The position numbers and the translations under genes are program-made. From the NCBI RefSeq assembly GCF_900107965.1, contig NZ_FNVU01000029.1, positions 50,191 to 114,190 of the forward strand: 64,000 nucleotides of DNA. Reading direction: 5' to 3'. A model generated the notes under the pieces. It saw only the letters and a program-made list of their open reading frames with translations. It had not been told where the DNA came from and made no database searches. The first letter of the stretch is position 1, and each line of letters begins with the position of its first letter. The DNA is from Actinacidiphila yanglinensis. Lineage in GTDB: Bacteria > Actinomycetota > Actinomycetes > Streptomycetales > Streptomycetaceae. Positions 8,933 to 17,851 of this stretch are shown here, in pieces.

Positions 8933-9693
8933 CCGGGATTCCTCCTGTTGTTCCGGTGTCCTGTGCTAGCGACCCGACTGTAGGCTTCCTCATCCGCCTG
9001 GCATCGTCCCCCAACTAGATGGATTTCATGCGGTGAATGCACTATCAACTTATGGAGTGCTCAAATCCGCTTTCGTCGTCCTCTTGCGGAGTGCTCAAAT
9101 CCGCTTGAGTCGTCCTCGTTGAATCCCTGCCCTGAGCGTTATTTATCCCCGGGTCCTGCAACTCAGCCTCGGTCGCGCCTCGCTCGCGTCCGGCGAGGAT
9201 GCGGCCAACGTGGTCCAGCGAGACGGTCTGGGAGATGAGCCGCAGGCGCGGGTCGTCGGTGGGATCGAGCGCGGCCCGGCGCACGGGGACTGATCGGAAC
9301 CCTCCAATCGCTGGCATATCCCCCCATGCCTGATGAGTCGCTTGAGCGCCGAATAACCAACTTGCCCCGTCGGCAGCCACGGAACGGACATCGTCGGGCG
9401 CCGGCCGCCGGCCCGCCCGGGGCCTCCAAGGCGCTCGATGCGGTCCTGTCGCGCCGCCAGCGATTCGCAAGCGGCTCGCCTTCTGCGTCTTGTCCGTGAC
9501 ATCCACTGACGTGGCGTCAGTCCCCGGGCCCCCCGGAACCGGTTCCCGGCGTGTGCGCCGGGCAATATCGGGTCGGACCGCGAGGAGCAGCGATCATGGG
9601 GAACGCGGCCGGGAGAACACCGCTCAGGCACCCCGGGACGTGTGAAACCGAGACGAGGGAGTCCTGCAACGTGCCGATCCGCCGGAGCCGCGC
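8933..9693. other. Intergenic region without recognised gene
   Basis: Apart from the direct repeat at 9054-9117, no gene is supported. A minus-strand frame around 9150-9300 contains ALDPTDDPRLRLISQTVSLDH and RILAGRERGATEAEL, which look like protein but match nothing I can name. Overlapping frames on that strand disagree, as expected for a remnant. The aquaporin start at 9694 has no strong ribosome site. Confidence 0.4.
9054..9117. repeat. 30-bp tandem direct repeat, two copies
   Basis: GGAGTGCTCAAATCCGCTT followed by (three changed bases) CGTCCTC occurs at 9054-9083 and again at 9088-9117, a period of 34 bp. The copies differ only in the centre. There is no third unit and no CRISPR-like spacing. 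Confidence 0.8.
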
Positions 9694-10491
9694 ATGAAGA
9701 AGGCCCCTCGGCACCCGCCGATCCCGCTGCGGCGGGCCGGGGACGAGTTCGTGCTGACCGCGGCCCTGCTGTTCGTCGTGGTGACGGCGGCCCGCTGGGT
9801 CTTCAGCCCGTCCTCGGACCTGTACGTCTCGGACCTCTATGTGGCCGTCCCGATCGTCGGCGTCGTCAGCGCGGTCACCCTGGTGCTGCTCATCCTCAGC
9901 CCGTTCGGCCGCCGCAGCGGCGGGCACATGAACCCGGGCATCACCGTCGCCGTATGGCTGATGGACGTTTTTCCCGGCCGCAGCGTGCTGCCCTACGTCA
10001 CCGCGCAGCTCGCCGGCTCGGTCACCGGCACCGTGCTGGCCCGGCTGGTGTGGGGCGGGGCGGTGTCCTCGCCGGCCGTCGACTACGGCGCGATCCGCCC
10101 GGCCCCGACCTGGCATCCGGCGGCGGTCTTCATCGCCGAGACCGGCTGCCTGATCGGCCTGACTCTCGTCATCGGGTTCTTCCTCGCCCATCCCCGCCGG
10201 GCGCGCCTGCTCCCGTACACGATCGGGGTGGCCATCGCGCTGATCATCGCCTTTCTCGGGCCGCGCAGCGGCGGCTCGGCCAACCCGGCCCGCCAGTTCG
10301 GCCCCAACACCATCGCCGGGGAGACCGTCGACCTGTGGATCTACCTGGTCGCGCCGATCCTGGGAGCATGCCTCGGCGCCTCGGTGCACCACCTGCTGAT
10401 CCGCCGGTTCAACACCCACAAGCCCCTGACGTACAAACTGGGCGGCTCCGGGGACGGGTCCGCCGCCGGGCAGCCCCCGCACGGTCACTGA
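9694..10491 (+). CDS. Aquaporin/MIP-family channel
   Basis: A 265-residue membrane protein with about six hydrophobic segments and the two pore half-helix motifs of the major intrinsic protein family. The first is HMNPG (Asn-Pro-Gly, an unusual third residue), at about residue 77. The second is SANPARQFGP (canonical Asn-Pro-Ala with the following Arg of the selectivity filter), near residue 192. It is expected in the cytoplasmic membrane as a water or small-solute channel. NPG in place of the first NPA is the only oddity. It stands alone with no obvious operon. Confidence 0.85.
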   Translation: MKKAPRHPPIPLRRAGDEFVLTAALLFVVVTAARWVFSPSSDLYVSDLYVAVPIVGVVSAVTLVLLILSPFGRRSGGHMNPGITVAVWLMDVFPGRSVLPYVTAQLAGSVTGTVLARLVWGGAVSSPAVDYGAIRPAPTWHPAAVFIAETGCLIGLTLVIGFFLAHPRRARLLPYTIGVAIALIIAFLGPRSGGSANPARQFGPNTIAGETVDLWIYLVAPILGACLGASVHHLLIRRFNTHKPLTYKLGGSGDGSAAGQPPHGH

Positions 10492-10660
10492 CGGCCCGGG
10501 CCGAGCCGCCGCCCCGCCCCCACAGCCACTGGCGCCCCGCTCGGCCGGCTCCGAATCGCCGCCGTGATGCGGACAGTCGCCCCCCAGGTGTGCTGTGGCA
10601 CCGCATCCCATGCGAGAAGCTTGCAGCGTAGGGGTGCCCAGTCCTGCCGACGGACCGTCG

Positions 10661-11158
10661 CTACTCCGTGATGGGCAGGGCCGCGGCGACCAGCTTGGTC
10701 ATCTCGTCGTGCCCGTACCCGTTGGGGTGAGCCGCGCCCCACAGGGCATGCTCGGAGAGGATGGGAGCCGGGATCGGCCAGATCCACCGGTTGGGGGTCT
10801 GCAGCTGGGAGGGCTCGTGCCCCCTGAAGGCATCGTAGGTGTCGACATAGGCGACCTTGAATGCGGGATCGTCGGCGACATCGGCGACGGCGCCCTCGAT
10901 GGCGACGTTGAACTCCTCGAATTTGCCGCGCAGCCACGCGAGGTCAGCGTGGTTCATCGGCCCGAGCTGGTTGCTCAGGAGAGGAATGGGGGATCCGTCG
11001 TACCGGCACTTCGTCTCGTCCTGGGGAATGGCAGCGGGGTATCCGACGACCGCGACCTCGGCATGCGGGGCCCGTTTGTGGATCTCCAGCAAGGCCTTCT
11101 CGATCTCTGCCGCTGCCTCGTGGATCGTGAAGTTGGCTTCGTTGCGCTCGTTGGCTGA
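10661..11158 (-). pseudogene. SGNH hydrolase, C-terminal fragment
   Basis: The minus frame from about 11158 to 10661 reads the second half of a secreted SGNH/GDSL esterase: ALLEIHKRAPHAEVAVVGYPAAIP, NQLGPMNHADLAWLR, and the C-terminal catalytic block AAHPNGYGHDEM. The N-terminal signal peptide and the GDSY block with the nucleophile are missing. A stop lies just upstream and the sequence changes abruptly at about 11160 into a ligase fragment on the other strand, so this is a recombination breakpoint. Confidence 0.65.
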
Positions 11159-11160
11159 TC

Positions 11161-11346
11161 ATGGGCCAGGTCGTGCTCGACGGTTGCGACATCTTCCCGT
11201 GGAGCGGGCACCGCGGCGGCCTGGTCGTGCTCACGCAGCGTCCGTATCGCCGTCGTCGGCGACGGATGCTCGCAGACATGACCTCGGCGTTCCCCGAAGT
11301 CACCTCGGCCGCCGCGGGATTGCCTCCCGATGTGGCGCTTGACGGC
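11161..11346 (+). pseudogene. ATP-dependent DNA ligase, N-terminal fragment (copy 1)
   Basis: The plus frame contains LVVLTQRPY and then TSAFPEVTSAAAGLPPDVALDG, the segment that in LigC/LigD-type DNA ligases follows the nucleotidyl-Lys motif and leads into the conserved LDGELV. The ligase sequence stops exactly after LDG (11346) and continues into a foreign end sequence shared with the element at 13501-15397. It is interrupted at the same codon as copy 2. Confidence 0.55.
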
Positions 11347-11380
11347 GTTATATGACCTGCGCGTGTGTCTCAGCGGTCTG
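11347..11380 (+). repeat. Terminal sequence of a ligase-targeting element
   Basis: GTTATATGACCTGCGCG, followed by TGTCTCAGCGG, directly abuts the ligase LDG codons. It matches the right end of the 13501-15397 element (GTTATGTGACCTGCGAG then TGTCTCAAGGG) and more loosely its left end. It is read as one terminus of a related element whose remainder has been lost. Confidence 0.5.
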
Positions 11381-11638
11381 TTGTCTCACGCTCAGGCCCT
11401 AAGCCTCAACGTCGCCGGCCACCAGCTCGGTCACCTGCCGCCCCACGACTGACCGACCTCCTGCCCCATCGCGGCAGCGCGCGCCCGACTCCCCAGCGTG
11501 GCACCGTCCTCACGGGGCGAAATCACCGCGGGTGAAAGTGGTAACGATCCCCACTGCAGCCTTTGGAGAAAGCCCCTCGGGCACGGTTCACTGAACGTCC
11601 CGCCGCACTGAGGAGCGCGGCCAATTCCCGGGGGATTC

Positions 11639-12670
11639 GTGTCTGATCACGACGACGAACACACCGATCACGTCGAGGGCGCTGACGGCCACTCCAGGCA
11701 TGCACACGGGGTGTCCGCTAACGCCGACAGGCGCTGGCTGACGATCGCCCTGGCACTGATCGGGGTGTTCATGTGCGCCGAGGTCGTCATCGGCGTGATC
11801 GCCAACTCCCTGGCGCTGATCTCGGACGCCGCGCACATGCTCACCGACGTGGCCTCGATCATGCTGGCCCTGGTCGCGATGAAGCTGGCGGCCCGGCCCG
11901 CCAAGGGCATGTACACCTACGGGCTCAAGCGGGTGGAGATCCTCTCGGCACAGGCCAACGGCCTGACACTGCTGCTGCTGTCGGTGTGGCTGGCATATGA
12001 GTCCGTCCACCGGCTGATCTCCCCGCCCGACGTCACCGGCGGCCTCGTCCTGGCAACCGCCCTGATCGGCATCGCGGTCAATCTCGCGGCGACCTGGGCG
12101 ATCTCCAAAGCCAACCGCACCAGCATGAACGTCGAGGGCGCCTACCAGCACATCCTGACCGATCTGTTCGGATTCATCGCCACCGCGATCGCCGGCGCCA
12201 TCGTGCTGACCACCGGCTTCGCCCGCGCGGACGCCATCGCCTCCCTGCTGGTCGTGGTCTTGATGCTCAAGGCCGGCTACGGACTGGTCCGCGACTCCGC
12301 CCGGGTCTTCCTGGAAGCCTCTCCCGCCGGCGTCGACCCCGACGCCCTCGGAGACCGACTCGCCTCCCAAGACGCCGTCGTCGAAATCCACGACCTGCAC
12401 GTCTGGCAGATCACCTCGGGGCAGAACGCCCTGTCCGCCCACGTGCTGGTGGCCCCGGGCAGCGACTGCCACCAGGTACGACGTCGGCTCCAGCAGCTCG
12501 TGGCATCCGACTACCGCATCGACCATGCCACCTTGCAGGTCGACCACGTCGGAGACGACGCCAACCAGCTGCACACGATCAGCGGGGCAAGCCCGGCAAC
12601 CCCGGCCGGAGACGACCACTGCGAAGACGCCCACGGACCCGTCCACACCCCCCACCCCCACGAGCACTGA
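11639..12670 (+). CDS. CDF-family zinc/cation exporter (CzcD-like)
   Basis: A 343-residue protein starting at GTG 11639 behind GGGGGA. It has a His/Asp-rich N-terminus (DHDDEHTDH) and six membrane segments with the metal-site motifs SLALISDAAHMLTD (TM2, Asp and His) and QHILTDLFGF (TM5, HxxxD). The cytoplasmic C-terminal domain includes IHDLHVWQITSG, the CzcD signature, and it ends in a second His-rich tail. Its function is proton-coupled efflux of Zn(II) or related metals across the membrane. No regulator is adjacent. Confidence 0.92.
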   Translation: MSDHDDEHTDHVEGADGHSRHAHGVSANADRRWLTIALALIGVFMCAEVVIGVIANSLALISDAAHMLTDVASIMLALVAMKLAARPAKGMYTYGLKRVEILSAQANGLTLLLLSVWLAYESVHRLISPPDVTGGLVLATALIGIAVNLAATWAISKANRTSMNVEGAYQHILTDLFGFIATAIAGAIVLTTGFARADAIASLLVVVLMLKAGYGLVRDSARVFLEASPAGVDPDALGDRLASQDAVVEIHDLHVWQITSGQNALSAHVLVAPGSDCHQVRRRLQQLVASDYRIDHATLQVDHVGDDANQLHTISGASPATPAGDDHCEDAHGPVHTPHPHEH

Positions 12671-12731
12671 CCCGCCCCACTTCCTCCCAGCGACGTCGTG
12701 CTCCGTTCGGGAGGTCAGGCCGATATTTCGG

Positions 12732-13500
12732 TCAGGGTCCGAAGCCGGTGACGTCCGCGGGGGTGAGGTCGGGTCGGTCGCGGACGATCCGCACGGGATG
12801 TCTCCACCGGCCGGCCGCGTCCAGGGAGACGTCGGCGGAGACCTCCACCACCAACTCCGATACCGCCAGGTCCACGTCGAGCGGCTCGGTGCTGCCCCAG
12901 GCGGCGGAGAAACGGCGGCCCTGCCACGGATGCCCCTCGCCTGCGGGGGTGAGCAGCGGCCCGAGACGGGCAGCGACGGCGGCGGGCACCGTGGTGGAGC
13001 GGCCGGCGTACCGCAGCCGGCCCTCGCCGTCGTAGCGGCCCAGCAGGACCGTCCGCGGCCGGCTCGGGCGGCCGGTCACCGCGGCGACGATCCCCTCCGC
13101 GGTGTGCCGCACCCGCCACTTCCTCCACCCCTGCGCCCCTTGACCCCCGGGCCGGTACCGCGCCCGGGTGTCCTTCAGGACCAGGCCCTCGATACCGAGG
13201 GGAACCCAGTCCCTCAGCCACTGCTCCGCCACGGGCGTCTCGGACGTCGACGGGCACAGGTTGAACGGCGGCTCAAGGAGCCGGGCGGCGAACAGCGCCT
13301 CCAGGTCCGTTCGGCGCCGCGCGTACGGCATCGTCAGGTAGTCGGTGTCGGACCAGCGCAGCAGGTCGCAGACGACCGCGGTCGCCGGGGCCTGGTCGGC
13401 GAGCCGGGCCACTGCGGCCGGTGTGCGGTTCAGCCGCGGCGTGAGCCGCTCGAACGCGAGGCGGCCGTCGACCCAGATGACGAGCTCCGCGTTTATGTGA
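12732..13500 (-). pseudogene. ATP-dependent DNA ligase, C-terminal part
   Basis: The minus frame begins abruptly at ELVIWVDGRLAFERL (Glu at 13497-13495) and runs to a natural C-terminus DVTGFGP. It contains LGIEGLVLKDTRARYRPG (ligase motif IV, EGLVLK), WRKWRVR (motif V, K-x-R/K) and the OB-fold region with PWQGRRFSAAWGS. The nucleotidyl lysine (KxDG) is missing because it lies in the N-terminal piece at 15398-15619. The 1.9-kb element in between splits the gene precisely after the LDG codons. It is inactive as an enzyme unless the halves are rejoined by excision. Confidence 0.75.
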
Positions 13501-13533
13501 ACTACCACGGATGTCTCACCGAGCGGGCTACAG

Positions 13534-13961
13534 GCCGGGATAACAACCGTCCAGCCCCGCGTCGACCAAGCGATCGTCCACGCCTTCGAGCGGATCCTGA
13601 CCGGTCAGCCGCAGCGCACCAGCGGAGCCCTCACCATCACGACGCTGTGCACCGAGGCCGGCATCTCCCGCGCCACCTACTACCGCTCGCCCCTGGTAAA
13701 GATCATCACGGCCCTGTTCAACGCGCCCGCCCCACCCCGGCCGCAAACCGGCATCCTCGCCGCCGAGATCACTCGTCTCAAGCACACCGAGCGAGAACTG
13801 CGCTCCCGCCACGCAGCCGAGCGAGAGGAACTGCGCGCCACCTCGCCACCTACGCCCAGCACATCCGGGTCCTCACCCTGCGCCTGACCGAACTCGAAGC
13901 CGCCAACGCCACCCTGCGCGGACAACTCGGCACCACCATCACGAACCTCCCCGCGCCGTGA
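13534..13961 (+). pseudogene. HTH/coiled-coil transposon accessory ORF (DUF6262-like), frameshifted
   Basis: The frame reads VHAFERILTGQP, then TTLCTEAGISRATYYRSP (a helix-turn-helix), then a charged coiled coil EITRLKHTERELRSRHAAER. Near 13845 a one-base slip is needed to continue into LATYAQHIRVLTLRLTELEA and the natural end at 13961. No start codon is found in frame. This layout matches the short third ORF next to tyrosine recombinases in actinobacterial site-specific transposons. It is broken here. Confidence 0.5.
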
Positions 13962-14095
13962 TGAACCCGACATCAGAGCCTGTTTAAACCTTCTGATTTG
14001 ATGCGCTTAGGGTGGACTGTTACCGGCGTTGGCCTCCGGGTTGTTTTCTGAACCGGTGCCGATCCGTCGAACCAGCATCGCAACTGAGAGTGACC

Positions 14096-14854
14096 ATGAC
14101 ACCTGACAGCCAGTTGGCGTACGACCTCAAGGGCACGGGACCGTTGCTCGTGGCAGTCCACGGCATCACCGAGAACCGAAGCTTCTGGGATCCCGTCTGC
14201 CTGCAGCAGCACTTCCGCGTGCTGCGCGTCGACCTGCGTGGCCATGGGGACTCGCCTCGGATCTCGCCGTTCGGGATTGACGAGTCGGTGGAGGACATCC
14301 ATCATCTGATCGAGTCGCTGGGCGAGGATCTGACTGGGGACCAGCCTCCGTTCATCGTCGGCCATTCCCTCGGTGGAGTGATTGCGACGGCCTACGCAGC
14401 TCGTTATCCGACCCGGGGTGTGGTCAACGTTGACCAGTCGCTGAGGGTCGGCCCGCTGCCTGCGGAGATAGCCAGCGCTGTGCGGGGAGAGGGTTTCGCG
14501 GACTTCGTTCGTACGGTTTTCGCCTCGCTGCACGGTGAGCTGGACCCTGTGCTCGTGGCCGACATCGAGCGCCGCCGCATCCTCGACCAGGATGTGTTCA
14601 GCGGTTTTTGGACCCCGTTGCTTGATTGGGACGCTGACACCCTGGCAGCGTGGTCTCGACGGACCACGAGTCTTCAGCCTGGTGTCCCATACCTGTCTTT
14701 GCATGGAACGGACCCCGGTGGTGACTACGCCGACTGGCTCGCCGACCGCATCCCCGCCGCCGTGACCGAGCAAACACCGAAGCGCACGCACTATCCGCAC
14801 CTGGCACAACCCGAATGGTTCGTCTCCCGCGTCCATAAGTTCTTCAGCGCCTGA
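14096..14854 (+). CDS. Alpha/beta hydrolase
   Basis: A complete 252-residue alpha/beta hydrolase starting at ATG 14096. It shows HGITENRSFWD (oxyanion HG), DLRGHGDSP, nucleophile elbow GHSLGG (Ser near 113), a likely acid Asp in the segment HGTDPGGDY, and His in THYPHLAQPEWF. The substrate is not identifiable. The gene lies inside the element that interrupts the ligase gene, so it may be cargo. A perfect 14-bp stem terminator follows the stop. Confidence 0.82.
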   Translation: MTPDSQLAYDLKGTGPLLVAVHGITENRSFWDPVCLQQHFRVLRVDLRGHGDSPRISPFGIDESVEDIHHLIESLGEDLTGDQPPFIVGHSLGGVIATAYAARYPTRGVVNVDQSLRVGPLPAEIASAVRGEGFADFVRTVFASLHGELDPVLVADIERRRILDQDVFSGFWTPLLDWDADTLAAWSRRTTSLQPGVPYLSLHGTDPGGDYADWLADRIPAAVTEQTPKRTHYPHLAQPEWFVSRVHKFFSA

Positions 14855-14861
14855 GTGCCTG

Positions 14862-14903
14862 GTTCGATCCTGAGCTACGCGTTTTCCCGGCTCAGGATCG
14901 AAC
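14862..14903. terminator. Intrinsic-type terminator after hydrolase
   Basis: Perfect inverted repeat GTTCGATCCTGAGC (14862-14875) and GCTCAGGATCGAAC (14890-14903) with a 14-nt loop, 7 nt past the hydrolase stop. There is no U-run, as is usual in high-GC actinobacteria. Confidence 0.8.
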
Positions 14904-15225
14904 AGTGCTGGTTTCGGGTGCTTGTTGCTGGCGCATGGTGCAATGAAGTCGCCGGCAGGCTTCGTGGGCGGTGGGAGAGTGGTGCTCAGGGCCGCGGTCC
15001 GGGCTCGGTGACCTGTTGGTGGCACTGCTGACCGTCAAGGCCGCCCCCGAGAGCTGAATGCATGCCCCGGTGCCGCGCCTCGGCGCCGTGGTCATGGTGG
15101 CGAGCACCGTGATACCCGGGCCGGTGATCGGTCCTGCGGACCGATGGGCCGACGAGGCACCCGCTCCTGCGGGCGCGTCGGCCCTCCCCGGCCAGCGTCG
15201 GTGGGTCACAGGTGCTGATCGAGCA
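14904..15225. other. No gene recognised
   Basis: Between the hydrolase terminator and the ligase start fragment I see no supported gene. All six frames give low-complexity Arg/Ala/Gly-rich translations without motifs. Confidence 0.4.
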
Positions 15226-15279
15226 GTCCAGACTGCCCACGGCAACAGCCAGCATCGGCTCCGGCAGCGTCCACACCAT
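15226..15279 (-). pseudogene. DNA ligase start fragment (copy 3)
   Basis: From ATG 15279 on the minus strand the frame reads MVWTLPEPMLAVAVGSLD, the characteristic opening of Streptomyces ATP-dependent DNA ligases (LPEPMLA). It is cut within 20 codons, before the catalytic lysine. It lies just inside the right end of the inserted element. Confidence 0.5.
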
Positions 15280-15397
15280 GATCGACAGCGTCCACACTGG
15301 CGTTCCGCTCCCAGGCGCGGCGCGCTGACCAGTCAAGCGGGCGAGGCAGAAGTCGTGAGACGCCGAGCCCTTGAGACAGGCTCGCAGGTCACATAAC

Positions 15398-15619
15398 GCC
15401 GTCCAGGACCGCCGGCGCCGGCAACCGCTCCAGCGGGGCGGCGATCTCCGGGAAGAACCGGGTCATGTCCGTACCGCGCCGGGAGCGCACCAGCACCGTG
15501 CCGTCCTCACGGTGCGCCAGGATCGCCCGGAACCCGTCCCACTTCGGCTCCGCGACCGTGTGGGCGTCCAGGGCCCACTCGTTGACAGGCGCGGCCAGCA
15601 TCGGGTCCGGGATCTGCAT
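15398..15619 (-). pseudogene. ATP-dependent DNA ligase, N-terminal part (copy 2)
   Basis: From ATG 15619 the frame reads MQIPDPMLAAPVNEW, then AEPKWDGFRA (motif I, K-x-D-G with the adenylated lysine), VRSRRGTDM, and ends at AVLDG (15398), where foreign sequence begins. The missing remainder, starting ELVIW, is at 12732-13500 on the same strand. The gene was therefore a LigC-like ligase of about 330 codons before insertion. Confidence 0.7.
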
Positions 15620-15731
15620 GTGCCGACGCCTACCATGCCCCACCGACCGTGATCGGGGATGCCGGCGCGAGGCGATCGCGGTTCCCCTGGCCGGGCTAGC
15701 TCCGGCTCCGGCCCCGGAGACAGATGAAGCA

Positions 15732-15794
15732 AAGGTCCACCTCGAGCGGCTCCGCACTGCCCCAAGCGGCGGAGAAGCGGCGGCCCTGCCACGC
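15732..15794 (-). pseudogene. DNA ligase C-terminal scrap (copy 4)
   Basis: The minus frame gives AWQGRRFSAAWGSAEPLEVDL, nearly identical to the OB-fold segment of the ligase part at 12732-13500 (WQGRRFSAAWGSTEPLDVDL). It is only about 20 codons, directly upstream of ligase copy 2 on the same strand, and suggests a former tandem ligase. Confidence 0.5.
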
Positions 15795-16180
15795 CCGGTC
15801 TGGCTCGGCCTGGTCAACGACGCTGACGCCCCGCGGGACATCGCCGCCTGGATCCAGGCAGGCGGCCCGGGCCTGGTCACCCCGCCCGGCATCCTCGCCC
15901 TGTACACCTTCAGCCCCTCGCGGCGCGTCCGCCAGGTACTCGAGGCTGAGACCGCGAGCCGAGGTACCCCGGTGGCTCAGCAAGCTCTCCCGAAGGGAAT
16001 TCACAAAGCCACCGCCATGTGTCATTCGGCTGGAATTCACCCGACGTTGCTTGTGACCCGATTCGGCGCCTCCTACTTTCACTGGAGCGTCTACAGTCGT
16101 GTAGTCGAAATTGGTCCGGCGGCGCCGCCCGCCCGTGCCGCTCACGCCCCCGTCCGCTCCAGCCCCCGAGGACTGCGCCT
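15795..16180. other. No gene recognised; upstream region of uppP
   Basis: No convincing coding frame. The stretch near 16020-16110 is less GC-rich than its surroundings and probably holds the uppP promoter, but I cannot place -35/-10 boxes with confidence. Confidence 0.35.
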
Positions 16181-17122
16181 GTGTCCGATCTGTCCTACCT
16201 CCAAGCCGTCACCATCGGCGCCCTCCAGGGCGTGACCGAGCTGTTCCCGGTGTCCAGCCTGGGCCATTCCGTGCTGGTTCCGGCCTGGATCGGCGGCTCC
16301 TGGCACCACCTGGTGACCGAGAACGCCTCCAAGGACTCCGGGTCCTCCCCGTACCTGGCGTTCATCGTCGCGCTCCACGTGGCGACCGCCCTGGCCCTGC
16401 TGACGTACTTCCGCAAGGACTGGGTGGCCATCATCAAGGCGCTGTTCACGACCTTGCGCACCCGTACGGTGACCACGTCCACCGAACGGCTCGCCTGGCT
16501 CCTGGTGGTGGGCACCATCCCGGTCGGCATCACCGGCCTGGCCCTGGAGCACACCTTCCGCACGCTGTTCGCCAAGCCGGAGGCCGCGGCGGCCTTCCTG
16601 ACCCTCAACGGCGTGATCCTCTTCGCCGGCGAACGCCTGCGCCGTGGCGCGGAGGCGCGCGCCGCGATGCCGGAGCCGGGGCTGAGCGCGGGCCCTGGCG
16701 CGGCCACCGAGGCGGACATCCGCAGCCGCGGCGCCCGGCGCCGGCTGGACACCCTCAGCTACCGCGAGGCCGGCGTCATCGGCCTGTTCCAGACGCTGGC
16801 GCTGCTCGCCGGGATCAGCCGCTCCGGCATCACCATGGTCGGCGGGCTGCTGCGGGGGCTGGACCACGAGGACGCGGCGAAGTTCTCGTTCCTGCTGGCC
16901 ACCCCGGTGATCTTCGCGGCCGGCGTGCTGAAGCTGCCGAGCCTGGCGGGGTCGGCCGGCGACCACATCCACGGCCAGATCGCGGTGGGCTTCCTCACCG
17001 CGGGCGTCTGCGCGTACGCCGCCGTGCGGTTCCTGTCCCGCTGGTTCACCACCCGCACCCTGACGCCGTTCGCGATCTACTCCCTGGTGGCGGGCGTCGC
17101 CAGCATGATCTGGTTCGCCTGA
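16181..17122 (+). CDS. uppP: Undecaprenyl-diphosphatase UppP/BacA
   Basis: A 313-residue integral membrane protein from GTG 16181. It has the BacA motifs: ALQGVTELFPVSSLGHS (residues about 11-27, the E-x3-P-V/I-S-S-x-G-H signature; Leu replaces the common Thr/Ser) and GISRSGITMVGGLLRGL (PGxSRSG-like, with GI for PG). About eight TM segments. It dephosphorylates undecaprenyl pyrophosphate in the membrane, recycling the cell-wall lipid carrier and conferring some bacitracin resistance. A Gly/Ala-rich insert near residues 155-185 is longer than usual. It appears monocistronic. Confidence 0.9.
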   Translation: MSDLSYLQAVTIGALQGVTELFPVSSLGHSVLVPAWIGGSWHHLVTENASKDSGSSPYLAFIVALHVATALALLTYFRKDWVAIIKALFTTLRTRTVTTSTERLAWLLVVGTIPVGITGLALEHTFRTLFAKPEAAAAFLTLNGVILFAGERLRRGAEARAAMPEPGLSAGPGAATEADIRSRGARRRLDTLSYREAGVIGLFQTLALLAGISRSGITMVGGLLRGLDHEDAAKFSFLLATPVIFAAGVLKLPSLAGSAGDHIHGQIAVGFLTAGVCAYAAVRFLSRWFTTRTLTPFAIYSLVAGVASMIWFA

Positions 17123-17320
17123 CGTGACGGGCCGTGCGCGGGGCACGTCAGCTTCGATCGCATCACCGACCCCTTGCGCCTCCGGCTGGGCGGTGCGGGC
17201 CGTCACGGGTGTGAAACGGGTCGAGCAGGAGGCCACGGGCGGCATCTAGGCTGGGCAGTAACGTATGCGCCGTCAGAGCGTCGGCCCGCTCACCCTGGTT
17301 GTGGAAGGGGGTGAGCGCCG

Positions 17321-17482
17321 ATGACCGCACCACCCCTACCCGGCGCACTGGGCGACCTTGCGCCAGTGCTGAACCACTGGGGCCTTCGTCCGCCGATCCA
17401 CCCCGTACGAGCGCCCCGTCCCGGCGCTGCCGGGCCTCGTCGCCTCCTTGCTCCGCCGCCCCCTGTGATTCACCATCTGTAA
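17321..17482 (+). CDS. Small hypothetical ORF (53 aa)
   Basis: ATG 17321 follows GGAAGGGGGTGAGCGCCG, a strong ribosome-binding site. The product begins MTAPPLPGALGDLAPVLNHWGL and becomes Pro/Arg-rich, ending at TAA 17482. The first 25 residues look like genuine protein; the rest could be out-of-frame erosion. It may be the start of a lost gene next to the TcmP fragment. No function is assigned. Confidence 0.35.
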   Translation: MTAPPLPGALGDLAPVLNHWGLRPPIHPVRAPRPGAAGPRRLLAPPPPVIHHL

Positions 17483-17511
17483 TCAGGTGGCTACGGCACT
17501 GGGGGTGGGCG

Positions 17512-17760
17512 ATGTCGTCGGGTACGGGCGGGGGCTATTGGGCGGACAAGGCGCTGCCCAGCGTGTTCAAGCACGATCTCCTCAAGCGGTATCTCCCGCA
17601 GTTCGGTGGCATGACGGGCACACAGTCCCGCGACCGGCGTGTCGTCTATCTCGACGGATACGCGGGCGAGGGCCGCTACGAGAACGGCGACCCCGCCTCC
17701 GGGGAGATCGCGTTGCGGGTCGCCTCGTATCTGCGAAGGTCCGGGCTGGTGCTGGCAGCC
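17512..17760 (+). pseudogene. TcmP (three-Cys-motif partner) N-terminal fragment
   Basis: From ATG 17512 the frame shows YWADKALPSVFKHDLLKRYLP and VVYLDGYAGEGRYENGDPASGE, matching the start of three-Cys-motif partner proteins (TcmP), whose DGYAG(E)G segment resembles a methyltransferase-like nucleotide site. After about residue 80 the match ends and the frame runs into the upstream region of the GNAT gene. The gene has lost about two thirds of its length. Confidence 0.6.
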
Positions 17761-17851
17761 GGACTTCTGTATTTCTCCTGGTCAACGGCACCCGCAGCGG
17801 GCCGCCGAAAAGACGTCACGACGGCGGTCCGCTGTCCTACACTTCCTCCGC

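Larger units (their letters stand above)
13501..15397. mobile_element. Site-specific insertion splitting a DNA ligase gene
   Basis: About 1.9 kb separates the two halves of one ligase gene. Left end (plus strand): GTTTATGTGAACTACCACGG then ATGTCTCACC. Right end, read on the minus strand: GTTATGTGACCTGCGAGCC then TGTCTCAAGGG. The ends are thus imperfect inverted repeats. Inside are a remnant HTH/coiled-coil ORF of the kind that accompanies Tn554-like tyrosine recombinases, an intact alpha/beta hydrolase with terminator, and a fragment of another ligase start. No recombinase gene remains, so it is defective. Assignment to the Tn554-like group is inference. Confidence 0.55.

Noticed and set aside
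9054..9117. Possible CRISPR array
   Set aside because: Only two units with a 4-nt gap; no spacers and no cas genes.
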